Source of the DNA: Novosphingobium sp. SG707
GTDB lineage: Bacteria; Pseudomonadota; Alphaproteobacteria; Sphingomonadales; Sphingomonadaceae
Assembly: GCF_012275515.1 (NCBI RefSeq)
Contig: NZ_JAAZQL010000001.1
Location: 248,001 to 312,000, forward strand
Direction of reading: 5' to 3'
Length of the DNA stretch: 64,000 nt
The stretch's first letter is position 1. The number at the start of each line of letters is the position of its first letter. Below the pieces are notes generated by a model. It worked only from the letters and a program-made list of their open reading frames with translations. It searched no databases and was not told where the DNA came from. Made by a program: the position numbers and the translations under genes. Shown here one piece after another: positions 45,601 to 53,669 of the stretch.

Positions 45601-45997
45601 AGCCACGGGCTTGATTAACGCGGGCACGATCATCACCGGCGGCGGCTCGCTGCTGGGTCAGGACGGGCGCCCGGCGTGGAAGGCGCAAGGCTCGCTGACA
45701 TGGAAGCTCAAGGGCATCACCGTGGGCGGTTCGGTGCAATATACCGGCGCGGTATGGGATACGAGCGCGGTGGATGCCTCGGGCAATTACTGGCGCGTCA
45801 AGGCCCAGACCACCGGCAATCTCTATGCCCAGTATGAATTCGACAAGGGCGCGCTGAAAGGCACCAGCATCCGCTTTGGCGCGCGCAACATCACCGATGA
45901 AAAGCCGCCTCTGGCCATCAGCGCCTTTGGCTATATGGGCGCGCTTTATCAGGGCTATGGCCGCTATCTCTATGGCGGCATCCGGCGCGAATTCTGA
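42638..45997 (+). CDS. FecA-type TonB-dependent receptor with STN signalling domain
   Basis: 1119-aa outer-membrane receptor. Signal peptide to about residue 30, STN domain (about 35-110, ARQSLPAAMAEFSRQSGVQI), a linker rich in Ala/Pro, then a plug with SAITVVGSQIKGA, LNGRRMVAHPG and EVLRDGAAALYGADAVAG, and a large barrel ending YLYGGIRREF. The STN domain and divergent sigma/FecR genes make it a transducer of its own ligand signal. Downstream amidohydrolases suggest an organic ligand (peptide-like or cyclic amide) rather than iron, but this is inference. GTG start after ACGGGGAA. Confidence 0.92.
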   Translation: MGLSRHQLNCASVLALGIVISAPAAAQAAAQTTAVDFHIARQSLPAAMAEFSRQSGVQILFPYDQFKGIITNPVEGRMTPERAVAALISGTGVTASPVGARSIALRLAVRAHAPEFRPIALTTQSAGFDAGAPGAAPEPAPAADPASAITVVGSQIKGAKINEAVPVTVMDLDQIKATGAVSGDDLLRSIPQMGDVSFNSTSGQTSSNFARGDVGSINLRNLGVGSTLVLLNGRRMVAHPGSQADENLAPVITYNSNTIPVAGLQRVEVLRDGAAALYGADAVAGVVNTVTRGNVEGGYVDLQYGGAQGTHLRDLQVSGLLGHNFAEGRGNFSLNFSYVDRTALEARDQDFTASADKRALFAGTGFAGLNSLDLRSTLSNYGDFAAIGRTSAITSNGSAVTSASGTFHIQPTTNSGCKVTLANGVCVDTGTRATSGADRNLRWDGNANNNISVSPAVRRLNLFGTWHYDLNDDITAFGELGYYMARSSSVQDSVFSISSIPMAVPASNYWNPFGATTLPGGGANPNRIAGLNIGAAGLPVTISSIRLTDLGPTYDLVDNSQFRALAGLRGQWHGFDWESALLYSEATVIDKQNGVSATALQNQLALSTPDAYNPFGTSANTQAAVDAIKVVSVRRDRTTLASADFKASRKDLFHLPGGDVGVAFGGEVRRDTQLDDRDARVDGTVTWTNTVTGVIQPSDLYGVSPTPDTRGSRVVAATYAEFAIPLISPDMHVPLVRSLDLQAAGRYEHYSDFGSVAKPKFAASWDVVDGLRLRGSWAQGFKAPNLEVMNASIVTRGNTRVDYVRCEADLRAGRITSFANCAQSYVATAQRSGNPNLRPEESTSWSLGAVLEPKFLPPSWGRLTLTVDYWAVKQKGIVGVFGEGNALILDYLLRQQGSSNPNVIRLAPTADDVALYANTGLAAAGQVQYVKDQYVNLQPQDVRGLDISLTWRLRGTRFGDFTLTGNGAHLIRFYRAPSPQIQQLLDARATGLINAGTIITGGGSLLGQDGRPAWKAQGSLTWKLKGITVGGSVQYTGAVWDTSAVDASGNYWRVKAQTTGNLYAQYEFDKGALKGTSIRFGARNITDEKPPLAISAFGYMGALYQGYGRYLYGGIRREF

Positions 45998-46005
45998 TGC
46001 CCCAC

Positions 46006-46045
46006 GGGCGGCGCGGGCGACACCCCATCCCACCCCGCGCCGCCC
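46006..46045 (+). terminator. GC-rich hairpin between receptor and amidohydrolase genes
   Basis: A perfect 12-bp stem GGGCGGCGCGGG / CCCGCGCCGCCC with a 16-nt loop sits 9 nt after the receptor stop, with no T tract. It probably protects or attenuates the receptor mRNA rather than ending it fully. Confidence 0.5.
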
Positions 46046-46073
46046 ACCCTCTGCCTCCAACCGGAGATATTCC

Positions 46074-47540
46074 GTGACGATCAGACAATCCCGCATCCCG
46101 CATGGCGGCTGGGCGCTGGCGCTAGGCGTCGGCCTGCTCGGCCTGGCGGCTTCCGCCACCGGCGCCGCGCCCGTAAAGCCCGCGCCCCCCGCTGCCCCGG
46201 CCGCCGCGCCGCCCATCGCTCCAGTGGCGGCCCCGGCCCCGCCGCCCCCCGCCTATCCCAGCACCTATCGCCCGGCCCGATCCGCGCCCTTTGCCATTGT
46301 GGGCGCCAATGTGTTCGACGGGGCGGGCCATCTCTTCGAGGGCGGCACAGTTCTGGTCGAGGATGGCAAGATCCGCGCGGCGGGCCGGGATATTGCCGTT
46401 CCCGCCGGATGGCAGGTGATCGACGGGCGCGGCAAATGGGTGACGCCGGGCGTAATTGATTCCCATTCGCATATGGGCGTCTTTGCCGCGCCGGGAGTTC
46501 AGGGCCATGCCGACGGCAATGAGAATGTCGACCCCAACACCGCGCAGGTCTGGGCCGAACATTCGCTCTGGCCGCAGGACCCCTCGTTCGACCGCGCGCG
46601 CGAAGGGGGCGTGACCTCGCTGCTGATCCTGCCGGGTTCGGCCAATCTGTTTGGCGGGCGCAGCGTCTCGGTCAAGAATGTGCCTTCGGCCACGATGCAG
46701 GGGATGAAGATCCCCGATGCGCCCTATGGGCTGAAAATCGCCTGCGGTGAAAATCCCAAGGGCCGCTATGGCAGCCGGGGCCGCTCGCCCGCGACACGGA
46801 TGGGCAATATGGCCGGTTTCCGCAAGGCATGGATCGAGGCCACCGACTATCGCAACCGATGGCGCGCCTATCGCGCGAAACAGGCCAATGGGCAGGGAAG
46901 CGAGGCGCCCAAACGCGATCTGGCGCTGGAATCGCAGGCAGGCGTGCTCGATGGCCAGATCATGCTGGAAAACCACTGCTATCGCGCCGATGAAATGGCG
47001 TTGATGGTCGATATGGGCAAGGAGTTCGGATACCGGACAACCGCCTTTCACCATGCGGTCGAGGCCTACAAGATCCGCGACATCCTGGCCCGCGAAGGCA
47101 TTTGCGTGGCCACATGGGCGCAGCGCTGGGGCTTCAAGATGGAGGCCTATGACGCGGTGGAGGAAAATGCCGCGCTGCTGCATCAGGCGGGCGTCTGTGT
47201 GGCGATCCATTCGGACGAGGCCGAACTGGCCCAGCGGCTGAATGTCGAAACCGCCGTGGCGCTGGCCGCCGGGCGGCGCCACGGCATTCAGATCAGCCAG
47301 GCCGAGGCGGTGAGCTGGTTCACTTCGAATGCCGCCCGCGTGATGGGCATTGCCGGGCGCACCGGTTCGCTGGCGCCGGGCAAGGATGGCGATGTGGTGA
47401 TCTGGAGCGCCAACCCTTTCAGCATTTATGCTCTGGCCGAAAAGGTCTTTATCGATGGCGTCCTGCAATATGACCGGCACGATCCGCGCTATCAGCATCA
47501 ATCCGATTTCGAGAGAGGGCAGGTGGTCCATGCGCAATAA
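46074..47540 (+). CDS. Exported amidohydrolase, metal site intact
   Basis: 488-aa member of the amidohydrolase superfamily (imidazolonepropionase-like). Signal peptide (about 1-31), then a proline/alanine-rich linker (about 32-72), then the TIM barrel. The metal motif VIDSHSHMG has H131 and H133; FHHAVEAY and IHSDEAEL supply further ligands. ASNAARVMG-like and LAPGKDGDVVIW close the domain. It starts at GTG 46074 with CCGGAG upstream. It overlaps the next amidohydrolase by 11 nt, implying coupled translation. Substrate unknown; likely an amide or cyclic peptide imported by the receptor. Confidence 0.87.
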   Translation: MTIRQSRIPHGGWALALGVGLLGLAASATGAAPVKPAPPAAPAAAPPIAPVAAPAPPPPAYPSTYRPARSAPFAIVGANVFDGAGHLFEGGTVLVEDGKIRAAGRDIAVPAGWQVIDGRGKWVTPGVIDSHSHMGVFAAPGVQGHADGNENVDPNTAQVWAEHSLWPQDPSFDRAREGGVTSLLILPGSANLFGGRSVSVKNVPSATMQGMKIPDAPYGLKIACGENPKGRYGSRGRSPATRMGNMAGFRKAWIEATDYRNRWRAYRAKQANGQGSEAPKRDLALESQAGVLDGQIMLENHCYRADEMALMVDMGKEFGYRTTAFHHAVEAYKIRDILAREGICVATWAQRWGFKMEAYDAVEENAALLHQAGVCVAIHSDEAELAQRLNVETAVALAAGRRHGIQISQAEAVSWFTSNAARVMGIAGRTGSLAPGKDGDVVIWSANPFSIYALAEKVFIDGVLQYDRHDPRYQHQSDFERGQVVHAQ

Positions 47541-48795
47541 GATGCTTTGGCTGACGGTCCTGCTGGCCTCTCCGGCCTGCGCCCAGAGCGTGCCGGTGGC
47601 CTTTGTCCATGCCCGCGTGCTGGCGGGCGAGGGGCGCGTGGTGGAGGATGCCACGTTGGTGCTGCGCGATGGATTGATTGCCGAACTGGCCCCAGCCGCA
47701 GCGCCGCCCGCCGGGGCGCGGGTAGTGGACGCCGCCGGCAAGACCATTACTGCGGGCCTTGTCGCCGCCGACACCACGCTGGGGCTGGTCGAGGTTTCCT
47801 CGGTTTCGGGCACCAATGATGCCCATCCCTCCTCGGCGGATCTGAGCATCGGAGCCGATGTGCAATTCGCGCTCAACCCGGATTCAACCGCGCTGGGCGT
47901 GGCGCGGGCGGGGGGCGTGACCTCGGCCATCACCCTGCCCGATGGGGCGCGGGGTGAGGCTGGCGGGCATCATCTGATGTCGGGTCTGGCCGCCGCGATC
48001 ACGCTGGGCGACGGGGGCGCCATTTTGCGGCGCGGGCGAATTGCCGCCGTGCTCGAACTGGGCGAGGCGGGGGCCAAGGTCGGGGGCGGATCGCGCGCCT
48101 CGGATCTGGTGCTGCTGCGCGAGGCGCTTGATGATGCGCGCCTCTATGCCCGCAACCGCCGCGCCTATGAAAGCGGCAATCTGCGCGCTCTCTCGCTCTC
48201 CCATGCCGATCTGGAGGCGATCCAGCCGGTCCTGACAGATCAGGTGCCGCTGGTGGTGGGCGCGCACAGCCGGGCCGATATCCTTCAGGCGCTTGATCTG
48301 GCGGGCGAATTCAAATTGCGCATCATCATTCGCGGGGGCGAGGAGGCATGGCGCGTGGCCGACCGTCTGGCGCGGGCGCGGGTGGGCGTGATCCTCAATC
48401 CCACCGACAATCTGCCCAAGAGTTTCGAGGTGCTGGGCGCAAGGTCGGACAGTGCGGCGATCCTGCGCAAGGCGGGGGTGGCCGTGGCCATCATCGGCAA
48501 TGACAGCACGCACCGCGTGGGCGAAATGCGGTTTAACGCCGGAATGGCGGTGGCGCGGGGGCTGAATTATGCCGATGCCCTTGATGCGATCACGCTGACG
48601 CCCGCCCGCCTGTTCGGCCTTGATGCCCAGATCGGCAGCATCGCGCGCGGCAAGCAGGCCGATATCGTGGTGTGGGACGGCGATCCTTTCGAACCGCTCA
48701 CGCAGGCCACGCAGGTCTTCATCCGGGGCGCAGCGATCACCGCCGAGTCGCGTCCGGAGGCTTTGGCGCGGCAATACGCCAAATACCATCAGTGA
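47530..48795 (+). CDS. Exported amidohydrolase-like protein lacking the HxH metal motif
   Basis: 421-aa amidohydrolase-fold protein with a signal peptide (cleavage near ASPACAQ). Its opening aligns with the preceding protein, but the HxH becomes D81-T-T83 (GLVAADTTLG against GVIDSHSHMG). A histidine in VVGAHSRADI and an aspartate in IIGNDSTHRVG remain. The family end LFGLDAQIGSIARGKQADI is normal. Loss of both HxH histidines argues against a standard binuclear metal site. It may be a non-catalytic partner of the upstream enzyme, since the genes overlap. Confidence 0.85.
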   Translation: MRNKMLWLTVLLASPACAQSVPVAFVHARVLAGEGRVVEDATLVLRDGLIAELAPAAAPPAGARVVDAAGKTITAGLVAADTTLGLVEVSSVSGTNDAHPSSADLSIGADVQFALNPDSTALGVARAGGVTSAITLPDGARGEAGGHHLMSGLAAAITLGDGGAILRRGRIAAVLELGEAGAKVGGGSRASDLVLLREALDDARLYARNRRAYESGNLRALSLSHADLEAIQPVLTDQVPLVVGAHSRADILQALDLAGEFKLRIIIRGGEEAWRVADRLARARVGVILNPTDNLPKSFEVLGARSDSAAILRKAGVAVAIIGNDSTHRVGEMRFNAGMAVARGLNYADALDAITLTPARLFGLDAQIGSIARGKQADIVVWDGDPFEPLTQATQVFIRGAAITAESRPEALARQYAKYHQ

Positions 48796-48833
48796 GCGCG
48801 CGCCGCGCCGCTTGGCAAGGCGAAAACAGGCAC

Positions 48834-48849
48834 TATCCCCTTGGGGATA
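48834..48849. repeat. 16-nt perfect inverted repeat before third amidohydrolase
   Basis: TATCCCC-TT-GGGGATA lies 16 nt upstream of the ATG at 48866, next to the ribosome-binding CGAGGA. It could be an operator or a small RNA hairpin affecting translation. Confidence 0.5.
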
Positions 48850-48865
48850 TTCGAGGAATGATGTG

Positions 48866-50644
48866 ATGCAAAAGATGTTTCTGGCCCTGCTGGGCGGCGC
48901 GGCCCTGATCCCGGCCCCTGTGATGGCCAATTCCGGGGCCAATTCTGGGGTTGTTCCGGCCATTGCCTTCATTGACGCCACCGTTTTTGACGGCACGGGC
49001 GCGGCCCCTGTGCGGGAAACCGTGCTGGTGCAGAACGGGCGGATCGTCGCGGTGGGGGCAAAGCTCAAGCTGCCCGCAGGCACGCGCAAGGTGGCCGCGC
49101 AGGGCAAGGCGCTGCTTCCTGGCTTCTTTGATGTTCACACCCATTGGACCCCGGGCGGATCGCCCGACACCACGCCCCAGATCGCCACCGCCTATGTCCA
49201 GTCGGGCATCACCACGGTCAATGATTTCCACCAGCAGCCCGAATCCTATGCCCCGCGCCGCGCGTGGCTGGCGCAACTGGCGGCCCCCCATGTCAATTTC
49301 GCCGCCCGCATCAGCACGCCGGGCGGCCACGGCGCCGATTGGGCCGATCAGGCCACCACGATCTGGATCAATACGCCCGAGGCCGCCCGCGCGGCAATCA
49401 AGAGCCTCGAAGCCTATAAGCCCGACCTTATCAAGGCCTTCACCGACGGCTGGCGCTATGGCGCCGCGCCCGACAACACCAGCATGGACCGCTGGACGCT
49501 CAAAGCGCTGAGCGAGGAGGCGCATAAGCATAACTGGTCGGTGCTGACCCATACGGTGACGGTGGAGCGCGGGGTGGCGGCCTCGATGGCGGGCGTGGAT
49601 TCGCTGGGCCATGTGATCCAGGACCGTCTGGCCACGCCCGAAGAGGTGGCCCAGATCGCCAAAAGCGGGATGGGCATGGCCCCCACGCTGGCCGTCTATG
49701 ACCCGGACAAGCCTGGACAGCCCAAAGCCGACGAGATGCGCCAGCGCAAATTCTCCTATGCGCTGAAAAATGTGAAGGCGCTGTTTGATGCGGGTGTGCC
49801 GATTTCGGTGGGGACGGATGCGGGTATGCCCGGCACGCCTCATGGCGTGTCCACGCTGCATGAACTCGAACTGCTGGTGCGTGCCGGGCTGACGCCCGCG
49901 CAGGCGCTGGTGGCCGCGACGCAGACCAGCGCAAAAGTGATGCGCCTCGATGGCGATCGCGGCACGATTGCGCCGGGCAAGCGCGCCGACATTCTCCTTG
50001 TCGACGGCAAGCCCTGGGAGAATATCGAGGACATTCACAAGATCACGCAGGTCTATATCGACGGCCGTCTGGTCAGCGGGGTGGGGGCGCCGCCTCTGCC
50101 CGCCGCCAATCTGGCCAACCGCCTGCCCTCGGTCAAAGTCGCGGCGCTGGTCGATGATTTTGAGCGCAAGGATCGCCGCTCCTCGCTCGACACTTTGCGG
50201 CTGGAAACCGGCGATGGCGGCATGGACCGCACCGTCGAGATCACTCAAACCGTGCCGCGCGATGGCGGGGGGCAGGCTTTGCTGCTCTCGGCGAAAATGG
50301 CGGTGAAGGGCGATGCCTATGCCGGTTTTGCCGTGCCGCTGACGCGCGGTTCGGTGGTGCCGGTCAATCTGGCCGGTTATAAGGGCATCCGCTTCGATAT
50401 AAGGGGCGATGGGGCCTATGTCCTGCGCCTCAACGGGCTGGACGGCGTGTGGAGCGCGCCGGTTTCAGGCGGCGCGCAATGGACCAGCGTGGAGGTGCCG
50501 TTCACGGCGCTGACCGCCGCCGCGCAGCGGGGCAAGCCGGGGCCGGCCTTTACCGGCGATGGCCTTGTCCAGCTTGAACTGGGCGGATCGCGCGAGGGCG
50601 GTCAGCGGCTCTGGGTCGAGGTGGACAACATCACTTTCTATTGA
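48866..50644 (+). CDS. Exported amidohydrolase with C-terminal CIA30 domain
   Basis: 592-aa protein. Signal peptide (about 1-21), amidohydrolase barrel with intact HxH (H91, H93 in FFDVHTHWTPG), LTHTVTVERG, VGTDAGMPGTPHGV and a closing IAPGKRADILLVDG. From about residue 425 there is a CIA30-like beta-sandwich (LVDDFERKDRRSSLD ... GYKGIRFDIRGDG ... LWVEVDNITFY). CIA30 is known from complex I assembly factors and as a carbohydrate-binding-like fold in bacteria. GTG 48863 or ATG 48866 can be the start. The end overlaps the convergent gene by 14 nt. Confidence 0.88.
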   Translation: MQKMFLALLGGAALIPAPVMANSGANSGVVPAIAFIDATVFDGTGAAPVRETVLVQNGRIVAVGAKLKLPAGTRKVAAQGKALLPGFFDVHTHWTPGGSPDTTPQIATAYVQSGITTVNDFHQQPESYAPRRAWLAQLAAPHVNFAARISTPGGHGADWADQATTIWINTPEAARAAIKSLEAYKPDLIKAFTDGWRYGAAPDNTSMDRWTLKALSEEAHKHNWSVLTHTVTVERGVAASMAGVDSLGHVIQDRLATPEEVAQIAKSGMGMAPTLAVYDPDKPGQPKADEMRQRKFSYALKNVKALFDAGVPISVGTDAGMPGTPHGVSTLHELELLVRAGLTPAQALVAATQTSAKVMRLDGDRGTIAPGKRADILLVDGKPWENIEDIHKITQVYIDGRLVSGVGAPPLPAANLANRLPSVKVAALVDDFERKDRRSSLDTLRLETGDGGMDRTVEITQTVPRDGGGQALLLSAKMAVKGDAYAGFAVPLTRGSVVPVNLAGYKGIRFDIRGDGAYVLRLNGLDGVWSAPVSGGAQWTSVEVPFTALTAAAQRGKPGPAFTGDGLVQLELGGSREGGQRLWVEVDNITFY

Positions 50645-51194
50645 TCGCCCTATTGATTGCGGGCACCCGGCGCTTAACTGCGGCAATCAGCTCGGGCAGG
50701 CTGGACACCTGCTCGACACCGTATCGCGCGCCGGTGATGTCCACATTGCCCTTGCGCCAATATCCGGGCGGACACAGCACGATCAGTTTGCCGCCCCGCG
50801 CATGGAGGCCCATTTCCAGCAGGCTGATCGGGCTTTGCGATCCGGGCGAGAAATAGAGGACGATGACATCGGCGCTTTCCAGCGCGCCAAGCTCCCATTC
50901 GACCTGACGGCGGAATTCCGGCTCGTCGGCCTCGGGCCGCCATTTGGGGTTCCAGTCGGGGCGGCGGGGGTTGAGGATCACAACATTGTCCACCGCCAGC
51001 GCCTCGATCATACCTTTCTGCCAGTCGGGCGCGTTGCCCATGTCGATGCTGCCGCCCAGAAAGACGCGGGGGCGATCATGCGCTTTGGGCAGCGCCTCGG
51101 GCGAGGTGATGACGCTGGAGGTTTGCGCATGGGCGAGTGGAGCGGCCAGAAGCAAAGCGCCAGAAAGCAAAGTGAGGGGAAAGAGCATTCTCAT
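50631..51194 (-). CDS. Exported nucleoside 2-deoxyribosyltransferase-like protein
   Basis: 187-aa protein. Signal peptide MRMLFPLTLLSGALLLAAPLAHAQ precedes a deoxyribosyltransferase-type domain: FLGGSIDMGNAPDWQ, ILNPRRPDWNPKW, and SLLEMGLHA with the likely nucleophile Glu127. Known members exchange or hydrolyse nucleobases in the cytosol, so export is unusual. It lies 31 nt after adenosine deaminase on the same strand and may be the end of the nucleoside operon. ATG 51194 was chosen because it gives a proper signal peptide; the frame is open to 51326. Confidence 0.8.
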   Translation of the reverse strand: MRMLFPLTLLSGALLLAAPLAHAQTSSVITSPEALPKAHDRPRVFLGGSIDMGNAPDWQKGMIEALAVDNVVILNPRRPDWNPKWRPEADEPEFRRQVEWELGALESADVIVLYFSPGSQSPISLLEMGLHARGGKLIVLCPPGYWRKGNVDITGARYGVEQVSSLPELIAAVKRRVPAINRAINRK

Positions 51195-51225
51195 ACCCCC
51201 GCGATAGGGCCGAAGCGCATCGCGA

Positions 51226-52347
51226 TCAACGGCGGCTCGCCGCATCCTCATCCCAAGCCGCCTGCGCCCCCAGATCGCCAAACTCCCCCGGCCAATCCGC
51301 CGCCCATGCCGCCTTTTGCACCTCATCGGCCCAACTGGCGTTTATGCCCGCCATCATCATGGCGCGCAGGTCATCGCGGCTGGCGCCCATATGGCTGTAC
51401 ATCAATTCCCACGCGCCCGCCGGGCTGACGCGGTGCAATTGGGGGTCGTCGCTGTTGGGGTGGATCGACAGGCCCATGGCGATCATCGCGCGGATCGGGT
51501 GATGCCGCGCCCAATCCTCGGGCGTCATGGTGCGCAGATAATAGGAATTGGTCGGCACCACGGTGAACACCATGCCGCGCGCGCGCAGGCTCTCGGCGAA
51601 ATCGGGATTGTCGATCACGGTATAGCCATGGTCGATCCGTTCGACGCCCAGATCATCCACCGCGATGGCGACATTGGTCCATGGCATCCCGAATTCCCCG
51701 GCATGGGCGGTGGCGCGCAGGCCCTCTTTCCGCGCCAACGCATAGGCGGGGGCGAACCATTCGGGCGGCCCGTCATTCTCGCGGTAATCAATGCCGATGC
51801 CCGGAACGCGCGGATGGCGATGGGCCAGCATCGCCTCGACCATGGCCACGGCCTGCGCGGGTGGGGCCTCGCGGTCGATGGCAGGGATGAGGAGCGAGGA
51901 GATCGGGGCGGCTTCCATCGCCTCCACCATCGCCTGCTGGATCTCGCCATAGGGGATGGCATGGGCGGCCAGAGTGGCGGTGGGGTTCCAGAAGAATTCG
52001 GCGTGGCGGACGTTATCGGCCGCCGCATCCTCCAGATATTCGCGCACCAGCCGGGCGATATCCTCCGGGCGGCGCAGCAAATGCTGCTCCATCGCGCGCA
52101 GGGCATGGAGCACGCCCACCGGCTTGCGCCCGCGCGTGTAAAGCCCTGCGGCCATATCCGTGGGGATCGGCGCATCATAACGCCGCGCCAGATCGCGAAA
52201 CGTTTCCTCGCGCATCGCGCCCAGCAGATGGCAATGCAGTTCCACCTTGGGCAGGCGGGTGAAGAAGGCGCGCTGATCGGCGCTGACCACTCGCCCTGTG
52301 GCCGAGGGGGGCAGCACCGAAAGCGTTTCTTCCATGGCAATCGGCAT
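51226..52347 (-). CDS. Adenosine deaminase family protein
   Basis: 373-aa cytoplasmic metal-dependent deaminase. Zinc ligands: KVELHCHLLGAM (H38, H40), TAHAGEFG, ERIDHGYTV and HPNSDDPQL. It converts adenosine to inosine; some relatives use adenine or other 6-aminopurines, which would suit a cell importing free bases. No signal peptide. The start at ATG 52347 is 11 nt after the permease stop; ATG 52335 is also possible. Confidence 0.9.
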   Translation of the reverse strand: MPIAMEETLSVLPPSATGRVVSADQRAFFTRLPKVELHCHLLGAMREETFRDLARRYDAPIPTDMAAGLYTRGRKPVGVLHALRAMEQHLLRRPEDIARLVREYLEDAAADNVRHAEFFWNPTATLAAHAIPYGEIQQAMVEAMEAAPISSLLIPAIDREAPPAQAVAMVEAMLAHRHPRVPGIGIDYRENDGPPEWFAPAYALARKEGLRATAHAGEFGMPWTNVAIAVDDLGVERIDHGYTVIDNPDFAESLRARGMVFTVVPTNSYYLRTMTPEDWARHHPIRAMIAMGLSIHPNSDDPQLHRVSPAGAWELMYSHMGASRDDLRAMMMAGINASWADEVQKAAWAADWPGEFGDLGAQAAWDEDAASRR

Positions 52348-52358
52348 CGCGGCGGCTC

Positions 52359-53669
52359 TCAACGGTGGACGGTGGTATAGAGGTAATAGGCCAGGGGCAG
52401 CGAGAGCAGCAACAGGCCGGGTGACACCCGCCGCGCTCGCCCGCCGATCAGGCAGACCGCCACATAGGACACCAGCCCCACCGCGATGCCCGTACCGAAA
52501 CTGTTGGCGATCAGCGTGGCCAGCAGCATCAGCACCGGGGGCAGGGTCTCCTCCAGCCTTTCGCCGCCCAATTGCCGCAGCGAACCCATCATCCCCGCGC
52601 CCACAAGGATCAGCGCCGGTGCGGTCGCCTGCTTGGGTATCGCCATGGCCAGCGGGATCGCCAGCAGCGAGGCCAGATAGCACAGCGAGGCGGTGATCGG
52701 CACCAAGCCGGTGCGCCCGCCAGCGCTTGCCCCCGCCGCCGATTCCACCAGCGCCGTGCCGCCCGGAATGCCCAGCATCGGCCCGAAGGTGGCCGCCAGC
52801 GCATCGACCAGAAAGGGGCGGTCGATATGGGGCAGATTGCCGTCATCATCGGTCAGCCCCGCCTTGGCCCCCACGGCCAGCGTGGTGCCCATGGTCGAGA
52901 AGAATTCGGCGACGAAATAGGCGAAGAGATAGGGCAGGGCCTTGATGGTGAACACCGCCGCCCAATCGAAATGGCCCAGCACCGGCCCCATGGCGGGGGG
53001 TAGACCCAGCGGAGTAGCGGGCGCATGGGTGACGCCCAGCATCGCGCCCAGACCCGCCGCCGCGATGATCCCGGCAAGGATCGCGCCCGGCACGCGCCGC
53101 GCCTGAAGCGCTACCGCGACGCCCAGCCCGACCAGCGCCATTTGCGGCCCGGCTTGCGAAAAATCGCCAAGGGACAGTGCATTGGTCTTGGCATTGACCG
53201 AAACCATGCCCGCATCGCGGCATCCCAGCAGCGCGATGAATAGGCCGATCGAGGCCCCAAGCCCTAGCTTGATCTCACGCGGGACCAGACGCATCACCCA
53301 GCCGCGCGCGCCGGTGATCGTCAGCAGCGTGAACAGCACGCCTGAGGCCATCGCTATGCCCAGCGCCGAGGGCCATGGCAGATGCTCAACCTGCGTCAGC
53401 GTGATGCCCAGCAACGCCGCTCCGCCGATGCCCGGCCCGACGATAAAGGGCAGGTTGGCATAAAGCCCCATCGCCAGGCTCCCCAGCGCCATGACGATCA
53501 GTGTGGCCGTGGTGGCCGCGCCCTGATCCATGCCGCCGCCCGAGAGCAGGCGCGGGATCACCACCACCAGATAGGCCGAGGCCATGAAGGTGGTCAGCCC
53601 CGCGACGGCTTCGCGCGGCAGGGTGGTGCCGCGTTCCGCCATGCGGTTGCGCCACAGGTTGGCGATCAT
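52359..53669 (-). CDS. NCS2/AzgA-type purine nucleobase permease
   Basis: 436-aa inner-membrane proton symporter. REAVAGLTTFMASAYLVVVIP, PFIVGPGIGG, and FVAEFFSTMGTTLAVGAKAG place it in the AzgA (adenine/guanine/hypoxanthine) branch of NCS2. Its ATG overlaps the nucleoside hydrolase stop (ATGA). Together they suggest bases released in the periplasm are taken up here. The C-terminal half is very hydrophobic with about 12 expected helices. Confidence 0.92.
   Translation of the reverse strand: MIANLWRNRMAERGTTLPREAVAGLTTFMASAYLVVVIPRLLSGGGMDQGAATTATLIVMALGSLAMGLYANLPFIVGPGIGGAALLGITLTQVEHLPWPSALGIAMASGVLFTLLTITGARGWVMRLVPREIKLGLGASIGLFIALLGCRDAGMVSVNAKTNALSLGDFSQAGPQMALVGLGVAVALQARRVPGAILAGIIAAAGLGAMLGVTHAPATPLGLPPAMGPVLGHFDWAAVFTIKALPYLFAYFVAEFFSTMGTTLAVGAKAGLTDDDGNLPHIDRPFLVDALAATFGPMLGIPGGTALVESAAGASAGGRTGLVPITASLCYLASLLAIPLAMAIPKQATAPALILVGAGMMGSLRQLGGERLEETLPPVLMLLATLIANSFGTGIAVGLVSYVAVCLIGGRARRVSPGLLLLSLPLAYYLYTTVHR

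Noticed and set aside
42659..46216. 1185-codon open frame on the minus strand opposite the STN TonB receptor
   Set aside because: It mirrors the receptor's codon structure in GC-rich DNA, is rich in His/Arg/Gly/Ala, has no family motif, and the plus-strand receptor is clearly real.
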